From: Liolophura sinensis
Lineage: Eukaryota > Mollusca > Polyplacophora > Chitonida > Chitonidae
DNA length: 60,000 bases
Assembly (NCBI RefSeq): GCF_032854445.1
Contig: NC_088295.1
Span: forward strand, 62,975,249-63,035,248
Reading direction: 5' to 3'
The translations under genes were made by a program, and so were the position numbers. The stretch's first letter is position 1, and each line of letters starts with the position of its first letter. Shown piece by piece: positions 22,267-34,915 of the stretch. The notes beneath the pieces were generated by a model. It was given only the letters and a program-made list of their open reading frames with translations, searched no databases and had not been told where the DNA came from.

Positions 22267-23649
22267 CTATTTTTCTCCCGCTTTCTGTTTCGCTAGCATA
22301 TCACAAATATAGTCCAACCTGTTGTCAATAGATATCAGACTTTTTTCTAACCCGGCGACTTTCTTGTCCATATTAGTTTTGTCTTTCTCTAATAAGTATC
22401 ACATCCCTTGAAAGGCGAGCTTGACCCTTGTTCATTTCAATTATTGTCACTGCCCCGTCTATAAGACGTCGCTGGGCAGCTTTTATCTCGCGGATTGTAT
22501 GAATGGATTTGAGTAATTTTCGCTGATACTTTCTGACGTGGTAAGCATGGCTGCCGATTCTTTTGAATTTGTACACCAACCAACCGGCTTTGAGGATGTT
22601 GGCGGCAGCATGCTTGCGTTTCTTTTCTAAATCGACGTCTATTACAAAGTCATGCACATATCTTTCGGAGCGCGAGAGCTCTAGTTTCCTGGCGAAGACG
22701 GCTACGACGAGCGCGGTGCAGGCAGCGCCCATGATACCGGTCACTACGCAGATGGTACGGCCGCAGTAGGAATGAGGGAAGATGTCCCCGTAGCCGACCG
22801 ACAAGAACGTAATGGCCACAAGCCACATGGCATCCAACAGATTTCCGTGAAGCTGTGTCTCACTCACATAAATCTCACAGGCTCGGAACAGCCAGCTGGC
22901 TACGAGAAACATAAGCACCATGACGGCCGTCAGTACGTAATCGGCGTGCATGGCCATGATGGATTTAAACACGAAGCCGAAATTGAAAGGGATTTGATTG
23001 AGCGCCCCGAGACTTTGGGAGGAGGCATCAGTGAAGAGCTTGCTGTGTAGCATGACCACTCTCCAGACGAGGTAAAGTCGCAGGAACATGGGCAAAGTTA
23101 AAACGATGTCCAGAGGGACCTGGTTGCTGGCATGAGTTTTAGACCAGTCATCGGAAGTGGGTCACCCAGGTAAGTTCGAACTGCTGAGGGAACGGGTGAA
23201 TCACACAAACAACAAACTCAAAGATCATTTTAAAGACTCTTTGCCTGGTGAGACACAAAGTCCAATCATCAATACTGTTATCCATAGTGAAGATTTTTAT
23301 ATCGAACCAATGGTAGAAACCCAAGACAAGCAGGAGGCATAGCGTGGTGAATGACACCGTACCGCGCATGACCAGAGATGGTACATCAGAGCGGTTGTAC
23401 ACGTGACCAAGGCGCATCTCCGTCTCCAGCACTGTGATGAAAATGCCGAAGAGCGCCAGGCACAGAGATACGTCGGCAAGTCGGCGTCCTCTTGTAGAAC
23501 AGTTTCTTGCGCTTGGCCAACCGTACGCCCACATTACTGAGCGTGGAACGGTTGATCTTGGAGCTGATGTCGCTGGTGCTGGCGTAGAGCGGGAAACCGC
23601 CGTTCATCCCGACGAGTGGGATTTCCGGATCCTCAATCAGTGTACTCAT
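22267..23649 (-). CDS. KCNN: SK/KCNN-type Ca2+-activated K+ channel, single exon, frame broken at three sites
   Basis: The family opens by calmodulin-sensed Ca2+ and repolarises excitable cells. In minus-strand order: 53 codons from ATG 23649 (NVGVRLAKRKKLFYK); from 23489, 112 codons with S1 (RRLADVSLCLALFG), S2 and S3 ending CVIHPFP; from 23152, 254 codons with S4 (PMFLRLYLVWRVVMLHSK, then LFTDASSQSLGALN), S5, filter SVGYGD, S6, the ARKLELSRSE linker and a calmodulin-binding region with VRKYQRK; from 22389, 40 codons of coiled coil (KKVAGLEKSL) to TAG 22267. The frame changes near 23490, at about 23153 and near 22390. Skipping one base at each restores exact family register, for 459 codons in all. 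No other nonsense codon occurs. The copy lacks the many introns usual in KCNN genes, which suggests a retrocopy. A TTTCAG at 23682-23677 just upstream could be a 5-prime-UTR acceptor. Family identity is sure; whether it is functional is not. Confidence 0.85.
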
Positions 23650-26600
23650 GGCCCGGTCCTACACTGTGGCAACACTCTGAAACATAGAACAAAACATGAA
23701 ACAATAACTAACGATAGTTTTAAAATCATTACTCTTCTTGGAGTAACATTTAGAAGTGACGAGGAAGTAGGCTGGACAGGATATTTCTTATGCCATAGTT
23801 TAAGGCCAATAGGCCAATATTTCCCCCGTATCGTGGCGACATACTTTTAAATATGAAAACACAATATCTTTACTTATTAACACTGTATTAATTTGTTGCA
23901 GACCAAAATCATAATTTTTCATGATTCCTTTGACTGGAGATTCAGCGATTTTTCTGTTCCACAACGAATGTGTGATATGCGACTGATCATTACAAACTGG
24001 GGACTACTTTAGCTTCTCTTTGACATGGTACTGGCTATATCTACCAGTGTTTTAGGATGTTTTGGAAATTATCCATTTGCAAAGTCAGTTATCGTATGGT
24101 GGTACACGAATTCCACACTTGAGGCTTAAGTTCTGTCGTATAGGTGGAAAAATCGACCGAGTTAACAGATGCCCGGATAAACCACCAAACGGAAGATCCT
24201 TAACACGATTTCCATCTCCTGCATACTTTAATGACAACTAGTAAAATCTTCCTCTTAAGAACGTCTTCGATTACTGTAAAGAACAAAATAGTCTTCATAA
24301 TATTCCTGAGACCCTTGTGGTTTGGTCGTGTATCGAATGTTTCTCATGATTAGAGCGGATAATACCAAATGTTCTCACGTGGTAGTCGAAGTACTAGATC
24401 TGAGATGCTCGCCATATTATTGAACTGAAACATTTCACATTAGCAATTGATCGAATCTACCGTAGACTTCCGTTTGTTACTGATGTCATTCTTTTCATTC
24501 AAAGACGGTACTGGGTGTGGCGACTGTCATACCAAAAAATTGGGACTACATAGATTCCAAAGATAACAACTGATGTGTTTTGAAACACGCCTACACCCAG
24601 ACGATACAAACGTTGTCATAGCTCACACAAGAGGCTAAACTCGTCACTGACGTAGAAGAATAGAGCTTCATTGATGCTAGACAATGAATGAAGTTCCAAC
24701 TATTTTAATGCAAAAGAAGTCTGTGTTCACTACATGCCGTCATGGTGGAACAGATCAAGCAGGATCAATGTCTCAGTAAACCATTTTATTTTGAATTATG
24801 TTTTGATTTAAAGACATTTCAGATCCTGACACGTGTTTCTGACCTGAAGCACCATTCAACCCAGAACATTTCATAGTGATATTTGACCCGTTCTAATTTT
24901 CTACTCATTTAAATGGTTATTTATATTTGAATATTTCTCTAGCAGTTAAGGTGTGGCCTCTAGCCGCTGAGGCGTTCAAGGACGGAATTGGGTAAAGTAA
25001 GCCAAGGGCTTCGATAAAGTATAGTAATCATAAAAATTGCTCATCGCACAGGAAAGAACTGAAAGAACAACATACAAATATATAACAAAAATCCTGTCGA
25101 AATGTAAAGGTAGTGCTGTACAAAAATAAAGTTGCAGCGATTAGCTTTTGGATCTTGTGCCATCCAGTAGTTCTCGATATACATATATATTTTATTTTAA
25201 AAGAGGTAAATCAGTATCGTGCTGTACAACATGTCATGGGATGGCGCATATGTTGCATCATTCCATTAAAAATCATTTCCTCTACCCGTAAAACTGACTC
25301 TCATTAAACCTCACAGCAAACGAACAAAAATCAACAGCTTAACAGGAGAAATCCAGGTCTGTTTAGACAAGGTTTTTCGATAAAAAGAGTTTGACATAGA
25401 GTTCGAGCTCCTTTCCATCGCAATGCAAGTCTGAAGAATTAGGAAATTCTCTCATTTACCTATGTTGTATATACATATTACATATAAGCGTTTGTAATTT
25501 CATTATCGATCGTTGTGTCTGAAAACAAAGCAAATATAGTCCAAGAGCGATTAAAAACGAACTGGATTTAGATTCGAAGGTGTCTCCAGAATCATATCCA
25601 CTCTGATCAGCGAATATTTTTGCACTAAGTCTTCATTCTCTGATGATCTTTAGCACAATCATTAACTGCATTCATTTGAATACAAATTACAGCTGCTGTG
25701 GAAATTGCCTTTTTGCAACTTTGCTGACAGCCCAAAGATCATTTAGGTTAATGTCCTGTCAGAAAAAAGTAAATTTCAGGCTATCAAATACAAACCTACA
25801 GTGATGGGCTAAATTGTGGAGCCTATCATTAATGTCATTTCCGCAAGATACATGTAAATACCCATCTAACGTTCACATTAAACTCAACAATAGGCTATAC
25901 AAAACTAAACAAACAAGTAAACAAAAGTTATGAAAAACCCGGATTAATTTGCCACTAGGAGGTTTATGAGAGAAATCCAGGGTAGCTCGATGGTTATAGT
26001 TCTAGAGTCTTCTACAAAAATGTATAACCAACCGACACCGAAACGAACACCGCGACTTTTTCAGTATTCCTCGCCTTTACTTAACGTAACAAGAAAATCA
26101 AGACCAAGAGACAAATTTTCTCTCTTTCTCTATCTCTTCCTTGCATGCAAACCTAAATTAGTTCTGTGCGATAAGACGGCACTACCTTGGGCCACACACT
26201 ACATCGGTATACATCAATATACATTACTACGTAGGAAACCTCTGCGGATTTCCTTACATATTCAGCGCGAGAATGAATTGCAAACAAAAGACCATTTGCC
26301 AAAACATGAAATTATTATTCAGGATCCTCTGTTCATTACAGGTTATGTAATGGTGGTGACTAATGTATCCTTGTCGAGGACTATCCACACGTTAACGGAA
26401 AATATCCGAGTACTAAGTTTAGTTGAACATTAAGTCAGGAGGTTTGACATCTATATGTCGAAGTGCGGTGGTTTTATATGCTCAGTTTTCTCCACCCATA
26501 AAATATTTCATAAACATAAACATCAATGCAAAAGTATATCTGCATAGTGATGTTAAGGTAAGAGCAAGAAAAAAAAAGTGAAGGCACAATCTGCAACGCA

Positions 26601-29600
26601 TTTCAGAAAAATGCATCCGAACAATCAAGAACAAGAAGAGCACCAATCCAACATCAAGAACTACAACAACACCATCCAACCATATAGAGCTGTTCGTGAC
26701 AGTTAAAACTATACGCACGAAGATTTTTAAACCTCCCAGGCCATTTTCACGACAATTTGAAAGTAAACAGTCTGAAAACTGAAAATAGATAAGAAATGAA
26801 TAAAAGATAAAGAAAGTCTCGTTGGTAGATGTTCTCGGAGCTCAGGGAATGGCAACACATGGTAGACATATGGAAGACGACTGAGCCATAACTATGTCAT
26901 TTCCTGTCGATATCTAAATATTGGTGTAATGATAGATTCTTGTTATGCGATTATCGTGCATAAATTCATGCTCAGTTACCGGTGAATATGGTACTTATTT
27001 AGGATAAAGGACACAGAGATATTCATAAAGAAACAAACACCGTGTGAAAAGTAAATTGGAAATTTCTGCGAATAGAATGAATGAATATCTATTGCTTACA
27101 CCATACTGGCAGTATTACAGTATTGGTGAGAATACCTTAAACACCAGGAAGCAGTGTCTCTCTAATTGACGCTTTACTAATATATACAGATGAATTCATT
27201 ATTTTATCAGTGTAAACATGGCGATATCACACGCATGATCAAAAATCGATGGTGGGGCTTTTATCGTCAGATACGCGTAATTAAATGGAAATTAAAAAGT
27301 TGATTTTTGAAAACGATATAAATATGGCACAGATAGAATGACGGAACAGCACTGAACGTGCCCAAAAACCGTTGGCAGTGTCATTAGGTCATCAGATCAT
27401 TTTGCTGTTATCCTAAATATTAAACACCACGTGGCCACAGCCAGAGAGTAGAACACAGACTGAATTTTCAACCATGCAAATGCATGTGTCAAACAATATT
27501 TAGTGTAATGACATATTTACAATATACATGGAAGGCTATGCCTGAAGTTATAAAGACAGACTTAAAGCTGTGATACCGAGTGGTCCAGTAGTTTTACTTA
27601 CCATAAACAGTGACAATAGGAATTGTATTTCACGGATCTGATTTATTTCTCTGAAGTAATACTGATGGCTATACTAATCTAAACTATATCAAACTAAATA
27701 GCACAACGCAGACAAGAACACGGAAAGTTTAAACCCCTCTTGGACATGTAGTCATAGTCAATATCGAGCAACACACGAATATGCTCTAGGTGCTAGAGAG
27801 CTTCTCACTTTTTTTTTCATTCAATCCTTTATCTCACTTCTGTCACCAAAGATGGAACCATAGGTAAACACGTAAAGTTTAAAAACCTTAATAAATTAAA
27901 TTTTAGATAGCTTGCCTCACACTCGAACATACCAACTAGTGGACACACTGGCACTCCAACCTAAGGACAGGTGTGTATCAAGATGCCCTCACTGCATTCT
28001 CAATTGAGCAGAAAAGCTGATAGTAATCCACAGATGTGGCTTCACAGTCAAAGGTTTGTCAGGTACAGTGGTTTACTTCAGGTCGTCATCCTAATCAATA
28101 AATCTGAATACAGTTATAAAAATCAAACCGCGAAAATCACCAATCACACAATCAAGTAACATGTAAGTAAACAAACCAGGCTGTACAAGCTTGGCTTATA
28201 TAACAAGATTTATTTAAAGCAAACGAGCTTACAGCGACGTTTGCTGGAAAAATCTTGAGTTCACTGCTCGTCTTACCTAGCACTCTCCACCCACGGGCAA
28301 GATGTTCTGGATGGATCATGTGTGGTCTCGGCCTGTAGTCCTGCTGTCAGTCTTGGGTAATAAGAACTAACCTGTTACTCCATCTACCTAGTTGGGCTTG
28401 TGTGTTAAATCAATGAGGTAAACCTATTCGGCCTGTTGACAAATCCATTATAATTTCCCATACACTGAGTGACTTACTAATTGAGCCATCGATTGACACC
28501 CACCCATCAATTTTACACGACGTCCCACAACAAAGGACGTTTGAGTAAACCCCTCGAGTCCACGACAGCTTTACGACCCTGGAATAGATTCCCAGCAGCT
28601 GATAAACCAACAACGCTGCTGAAGAACAGCTCATTAGCTATTCTACGGCTACTTTTGTTGAAGAAAAATTTTCACCGGACTTCGGACAAGAGGGTACAAT
28701 AGGTCGAAGAAATCCGATACGGACCACAACAAAGATCATATTCATATATAAAACCATATCAAGTATCACAAGTTTTTGAACATACATCCACAATACAGAT
28801 CGAAAGTGCATTATTTATGGTGGCTGAGCCCTTAATTACGATGATTCATATGTCTTTCATGGTTCAAATTTCGCATATGCTCTAACATGTTTGACATATT
28901 TAGGGTGAGCGTACATATCTATCCTGGGTTCCAACCTGCCACTACAGGCTATAGAGAGCTTAGAGCATAGAACAAAGGGTTTCTCTAAATTCCTTGGAGT
29001 ATGTAAAAAACAAGGCGCATTTCACGTTTATGGCGATTATTGTTTAACAACCAGTGCAGGTATCTGCTTTAATTCAGTCTCGAAAGAAGTCTCTAAAACA
29101 CAAAACCAACAACCATCACCAAAGCCAGTTTTAGCACAGCAGAGCGTTTGTGTTGTTAGCAGGGCTGTTATATAAGATAATACCTTATCTCACACTCGTG
29201 CTAGCTGCACAAAACCATATTTGTGATCATTTATCGGGACGTAGAAAATGGATTTCTGTAAAACTAGAAGGTTAGGACCCAAGAGCATTGGCTAGCACTC
29301 GCGCGTCTTTCGTATCAGAGAGCGCGTTGAAATGTCGAGTTATCCCTATGGTGACTGCCGTTTCCTGTGCGCAGTCCAGTTGTGTCGTTTCGGTATTCAT
29401 TATTCACTACATTTCTATTGATCACATGACCTGGGGCCGTCTTGTCTTTACGTCAGAAATTGTACAATATGGAAACATCTTAAGAGATACTGGGCTTGAT
29501 TGGAACAGTCGACACCCTTGCATTACAATGAAGTGAGCTGCTACTCTATGTGTTGCGTAACAAAACCGATTTTACATTCATCGGCATTAATATTGCATCC

Positions 29601-31984
29601 ATGTCGCCACCAAGACCCGTGTTTTACCGTAAGTAGGGCCGGAGGCAAGGTGTCTCCCACACAGGCCAGTGAAGCGAACCCAGAGTAACTGCACAAGGCG
29701 AGGAATTCATGACCCTCTGGTTCCAGGCAAAAAACAATAAGTAAGAAAGCTGTGAACTCATGCATGTTATAACAGACCTACAATACTGCAGCTGTTCAAA
29801 TCTGTACTGTGTGACATGGCTGCACTCTAGTGTTGGACAGCCGTTACTACACTTTTAAGTAACCACACGGTACCGCTAACTTTATTGGTGCACTTTTAAC
29901 CGTTCCACTCCAGACCCAATCATTCGCGTTATATGAACACCAAACGGGCTAACAAATGTTATACAGATGACGGGAGAGACAGGCCTGCAAATATCATAAC
30001 GGTGACCAAAGTCAAGAGTGTGTTTTGTGTGAACTATTGAACTAAAAACAATAAAGAGGGAAAATTTGGATTTGGACTATGGGGAACCAACACACAGACG
30101 ATTCACGATAAAAATTTTCTGCTTTTTCACATTTGGTCTTTTTTCATTTCCTTTTCTACTTAAATTTTGGAAACACGTGTTATTGATCCAATTATCTATT
30201 TGTTGTGTTCTTGAAATAATCCCTGTGTAATAATAGTAGTTGTGTTCGTTCTACAGGGTTTAGGGAATCCGCACAAAGTACATTCTCAGCATACAGTTGA
30301 CATTTCGTCGTACGAATGCAAGTCAGCATTTTGCTGAACAATGAATAACCCTGACCTCCATTAGCCTCGCGCCAACTAGGATTCTAGCTGATCGGAGCTG
30401 AGGCAAGATTCCCTGACACTTCTGTCCTCTCGTAAATAGATGCGGGTATCGTGAAAAGTAGCAACGTGAAGAGAAAAGAAAATGCACTCCTATGAACTTG
30501 ACTTGTTCTAATACGCTTACAACGTCACTCTTGTGCACGGTGGCCTTTGCCTAATTGGCAGATGGCTGACCGATGAAACTGGTGACCTGGAGAGCTGAGA
30601 CCTTAAGATTTTTGTACGCCAAGAGCTAATCAAACATGCTCTACTGAAGCCAATCATTTACATTCTTTCCGCTTAATTTCATTGACCTAAAATGATGTTC
30701 CCATGTAATTGTATCTTACCCATGGTCTATTTCTAGATTTATTTTTTTCTATGACAAGGAAAGTGTATCTGATTTGTTTTCTTTAATCAGAGAACACATC
30801 AATGCTATTGAAATGATGCCTCTGTGCTGAAAGAGCACTTGTGTACCCAGAGCCCATGCCGGCATGAATGATTGGTGATCGACAAGCTGGATACATATTT
30901 GATTTTGAATACAGTTCAAGAACTCATAACCAAGTTCAAGTTTACATAAACGTATTCAGCTGTTCAAACCTTTCACTTAGAAAGAAAATATAATGAAACA
31001 GTACGTTGTTATTTCGATTTAGATGTACACAAGCTAAGGCCGTGTGCTAGGTTGACTGCCGTTTATCGCGTTTAGGTGAATGGTTTTCTTCGGGTTCTGT
31101 TGAGTTTTTTGCTACCGGTCAACCTGGCAACTCTGGTATACTAAAGTGAAAATGTGTAAATAAATAAATATGTAAATAAATATAAATATTTGTGTTATTA
31201 CGCTAATGCCAAGGTTACAATATCTTTGCAATGACCTCGTTTTAGTTATGCTATAAGATAGACGTTAGTGTACTTTTAGCGATATAATCTTCAATGACAA
31301 AAACAAATTGATAATGGACATGGGATTAAATGCTTTATAGATTACACATGCAGTGCTGATGAGGAGCATCGTTACCAGCCAGATGTTACGGGAACCCAAC
31401 ACCAGCATCGATCGAACGCGAGTCATTTCAAATTGAAAGACAAATTGTTCAATTTGCTCCGTCAAAGTTGTTTCGACGAAGACATTCTAAGGCAATATTT
31501 GACCATATATTTGGATGACGGTTTGAGATCGCTAAAAACATCACAAGGTCGATATCTGTGAAAGACTACAAAATCAATCATGGGCGATGAAAGCCATTTC
31601 TCAACGAACAAACGGACAAAGAACCTTCACTCTTAAAAAAGTTCTTTCCACAGCCAGGAGATAACCTGGTTTTGTCTTTCAACAGCCCGAGACTTCCACC
31701 GTTCTTTATTTTACATTTTTGCCAGCCCATGGAGTTCTGAGTGATTTCATTTTCTTAACCATTAAATAAGGATATTTCAAAATGATGTTAAACGATAACA
31801 AAAAATACAAAGCAATTGCTGTGAAGAGACAGGTAAAGGTTTCCTCGTATGTAAAATAACAAGAATGTTCAAACAGTCATATCATACCAGCATGTTAAAT
31901 GCCTGTAACTTAACCAAATGCTAGCAAAGTGGTTTATCTGAAAATACATGTGTATTTACCACAGAAGCACTCGTTTAGTTTGTA
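23650..31984. other. Long non-coding stretch
   Basis: No recognised exon or SINE was found. The stretch has chance-length frames, a T-run near 27810 and an inverted pair CTGGGTGTGGCG / CGCCTACACCCAG near 24510 and 24590. It may hold upstream UTR or regulatory DNA of the SK locus, but nothing shows it. Confidence 0.5.
25966..26433 (+). other. Unassigned open frame (155 codons)
   Basis: This is a stop-free stretch in a region otherwise lacking landmarks. The translation is basic, with one short hydrophobic run (SLFLYLFLACKPKLVL), and matches no family I know. It is probably chance. Confidence 0.1.
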
Positions 31985-32112
31985 TTTTTATTGTTGTTTA
32001 ACACTACGCTAAAATGACCATGGTGGTCAGTTTTACGGGTGGAGGAATGTGAAGTGCCCGCGGAAAATCCACTTACATTTGGCAAGTTTACTAACAAACT
32101 TTCTCACATGTG
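31985..32112 (-). repeat. Degraded SINE A-prime remnant
   Basis: It has TTTTTATTGTTGTTTAACAC, GTGGTCAGTTTTACGGGTGG, a TGCCCGCGGAAAATCCAC block and TTTCTCACATGTGACG, in A-prime order. Confidence 0.55.
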
Positions 32113-33225
32113 ACGTACATATGTACACATCATATTTCTGGAGGCCAACTGGTGTTCAAAGAACGTTGTGACACGCAAACGAAAATGCACTCGGGTATCA
32201 AACAAGGTCTTGTCTGTTTTCTAATGGTTCATGTGGCTTTAGGCCAAAACCTTACACTATCCGGCTGGCATAATTTATTCCATTGGTTAATGATATATTA
32301 CATCGATTTTTTTTCATTACAGCTTCATAGGAAGTTTTAAAAGTTAAATAAAGGCAGACGACAGCACTTCGTCACTACGAAGTTCAGACGAGAGAAGAAT
32401 TTTTCAAATAATGTAGAAAAAATCCCACTTTTCCCCAATATGTTTCATCTGTGAAGTAGAAACCTTCACTGCCTGAATCCAAATTTTAAACAATTAAATA
32501 CCACATTGCTTGCATCACAATACAAGCAGCCATGCACGCGTTTCTAATGTATGTAATTTCACAAATAAAAAAAAAAACAAAAAAAAAAACAACAGTGTTT
32601 AAGCGGATGTGAGTCTTCGCTACTCTCTTTAATGTAGTAGGAGTTACTCGAGCAATGTCAGCTAAACCTACAGTCCCCCAAATGGTACACCTTTTTAACC
32701 ATTATCTAAATCATATATATGGGCTCAAGGTTTTACAAATTTTAGCTCAAAGAAATACATATATCTCCAAGTCCGAAACTGGTGTTATGCAACACACACC
32801 CATCACCCTACTCCATGTTAAATAGGTCACAACCAGGTAATGCATTCTGTTAGTCTGTCTTTAACTATGTCTAATGAGTGTTATTACAGATGCCACATAT
32901 GTCAGTATAAGGGCTTCATACATACTGTGTCATATTTTACTTTATAATTTATTTCCATTTATTATTATTACTTTAGTTTCAATCGAGACGAACAAACTTG
33001 ATTCTACAGCTCTTACTCTGTTTTCTCCGCTATTCTACGTCCAGATGGAACCAAGATCCCATACAATTCTGCCAAACACACACTCAACCACAAACCAATC
33101 ATTTTTGTCCCATGAAACTAGTACGACTTTACATATATTCTAAAGCTGAACCACGGATTATAACATTCACAGTGATGGACAGAATTTCTACAGGATTGAT
33201 TGCTTTTATAACTAAGATTTAAATT
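32113..33225. other. No gene; A-rich run
   Basis: It has a poly-A/CA-rich run near 32565-32592 and short frames only. Confidence 0.5.
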
Positions 33226-33480
33226 GTAAATTTAGCAGGGTGATTCCGCAAAGGTTCTGTCTTGTCTGAATTATATATGTTGGAGATATCTTAATGAAGA
33301 TAAAAGATATCGTTTTAGTTGTTTTTTACCTTGAAGTGGCTGATAACATCCATATGTAAATTTAGCAGGGTGAGTCCGCAAAGATTATGTTTGTCTCAAT
33401 TAAAATATGCTGGAGACATCTTAATGAAGATAAAGATGTCGTTTAGTTGTTTTTTACCTTGAAGTGGCTGATAACATCCT
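33226..33480. repeat. Diverged tandem duplication, unit about 130 bp
   Basis: Positions 33226-33355 and 33356-33480 align throughout. Both start GTAAATTTAGCAGGGTGA and both contain TTTTTTACCTTGAAGTGGCT then GATAACATCC, with scattered substitutions and small indels. Confidence 0.85.
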
Positions 33481-33959
33481 TATCCATGTGACTGTTGCGC
33501 CATTTGGCGTGTAGGTACACAGTCAAAGCTGTATGTCAGCAGGTTTGTCATGTTCAGGGCAAGTGAAATGTAGCATGGAACAGGTGAACAATGTATAAAA
33601 AAAATTCGCCTATTCCATCCAACTAGGTAATCTAGGTAATTTCAACATTATTAGGCCAAAAAGGCCTTTTCTTCCTCCATGTCATAAGAGGTGAATCTGT
33701 TCGTCTCGGCCATCATAGAAACCAGCATTATGCATCCACATAAGCACAGGCCGTCAATTGTGGTTACCTTCACCTATATGATATACATAATCTACCGGTT
33801 GTGTCATTTCCTACCTTGTAACAGTTCGCAGGCACAGTGTCCGCTTTTAGCAGTAGACAAGGCATATTATGACCTTTATGGTTAGCTAATCACAAGTGTC
33901 AAGATCACAATGGTAGATGTAAACATGCCATGACCGTATATATGTAAACAAAGTATCAT

Positions 33960-34455
33960 ACCATTGAGTAAGGTAAACATACAGATTCATGTATGCCTTT
34001 AGCTACTATATTATGCAGACTGGTAAATATACACGTATGCATATACCTTTCTAAGAATGATGTCTGTCTATTTTGTACGAATTATTGAGGTAAACACGTA
34101 CGTATAGATCTATGTAAATGTTATACCAAAGACGGAGATAAGCTGAGGAGTGTGCATGTTTAGATATTACAAGAAAGTGGAAATAAACACGGAAGTACAC
34201 GTATGCGCGTGGCTGCTGTACCAATGGCACAGGTAAACATACACGTATTCATGTATGTGTTATGGAATCATGGAGCTCTTAGACCAGTGAGTAGGGTAAA
34301 CACAACATATATACGTGTAGCTGTTAGACCATTGGCGGAGGTAAACACAACACGTATGTGTGTAGCTGTTAGATCAATGGCGGAGGTAAACACAACCCGC
34401 ATGCGTGTAGCTTATGTACGTATGATATTGGTAAACACAACGCTGACGTATGTGT
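33960..34455. repeat. Degenerate minisatellite, unit about 48 bp
   Basis: The motif AGGTAAACACAACACGTATG then TGTGTAGCTGTTAGA and CAATGGCGG recurs. It is clearest at 34295-34420 and decays leftward. The plus-strand frame 34203-34580 with VNTT-RVAVR-type repeats is a by-product. Confidence 0.6.
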
Positions 34456-34465
34456 GTAATAATGT

Positions 34466-34661
34466 AAAGACACCAAACATGACACTTCACCCAGTCATGT
34501 TATACTGGCACCGGGCCAACCAGCCCTGTTCCTTGTTCTACCCTCTCAGTGTTGAGCGCCAATCGAGGCAGTATTTTTAAAGTCTTTGGTATGACGACGC
34601 CTGATCCTGGATCTCCCGACTTCGAGGCGGACACTCTAACGATTTGGCCACCGAAGAGGTC
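34466..34661 (-). repeat. SINE family B, 5-prime part with tRNA head
   Basis: It aligns to 16642-16842: ACACCAAACATGACACTTCA, CTCAGTGTTGAGCGCCAATC and CTTCGAGGCGGACACTCTAA. The reverse complement of the right end gives a tRNA-like A-box region (GGTGGCCAAATCGTTAGAGT). It abuts a family A SINE. Confidence 0.75.
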
Positions 34662-34677
34662 AACTTATGTTTGACTG

Positions 34678-34915
34678 ATTTATTTATTTGATTGTATTTA
34701 GCGCCATACTCAAGAATATTTCACTTATACGACGGCGGCAAGTATTGTGGTGAGAGGAAACCGGGCAAAGCCTGAGGGAAAACCCACGACAATCCGCAGG
34801 CTGCTGCAGACCTTCCAACGTGCGGCCGGAGAGGAAGCCAGCATGAGATGGACTTGAACTGACATCGACCGCTTTGGTGGGAGGCTCCTTAGCGTGCGAA
34901 CCTCCTCGGCCACGG
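34678..34915 (-). repeat. SINE family A, most complete copy
   Basis: It runs from TTTATTTATTTGATTG (tail) through TCAAGAATATTTCACTTATA, CGGCCGGAGAGGAAGCCAGC and GATGGACTTGAACTGACATC to a GTGCGAACCTCCTCGGCCAC end. Read on the minus strand the order is tRNA-derived head with a B-box-like GTTCAAGTCC, a conserved body, and an (AAAT)n tail. Confidence 0.85.

Noticed and set aside
22563-23050. Plus-strand open frames opposite the SK channel
   Set aside because: They are shadows of the coding strand, with no homology of their own.
24510-24600. Inverted CTGGGTGTGGCG / CGCCTACACCCAG pair
   Set aside because: It is short and imperfect with a loop of about 65 bp; in 60 kb such pairs are expected by chance.
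28481-28702. Frame with an RPWNRFPAAD motif resembling the C-terminal end of LINE proteins
   Set aside because: The resemblance is a few residues only, and no RT or endonuclease domain lies nearby.
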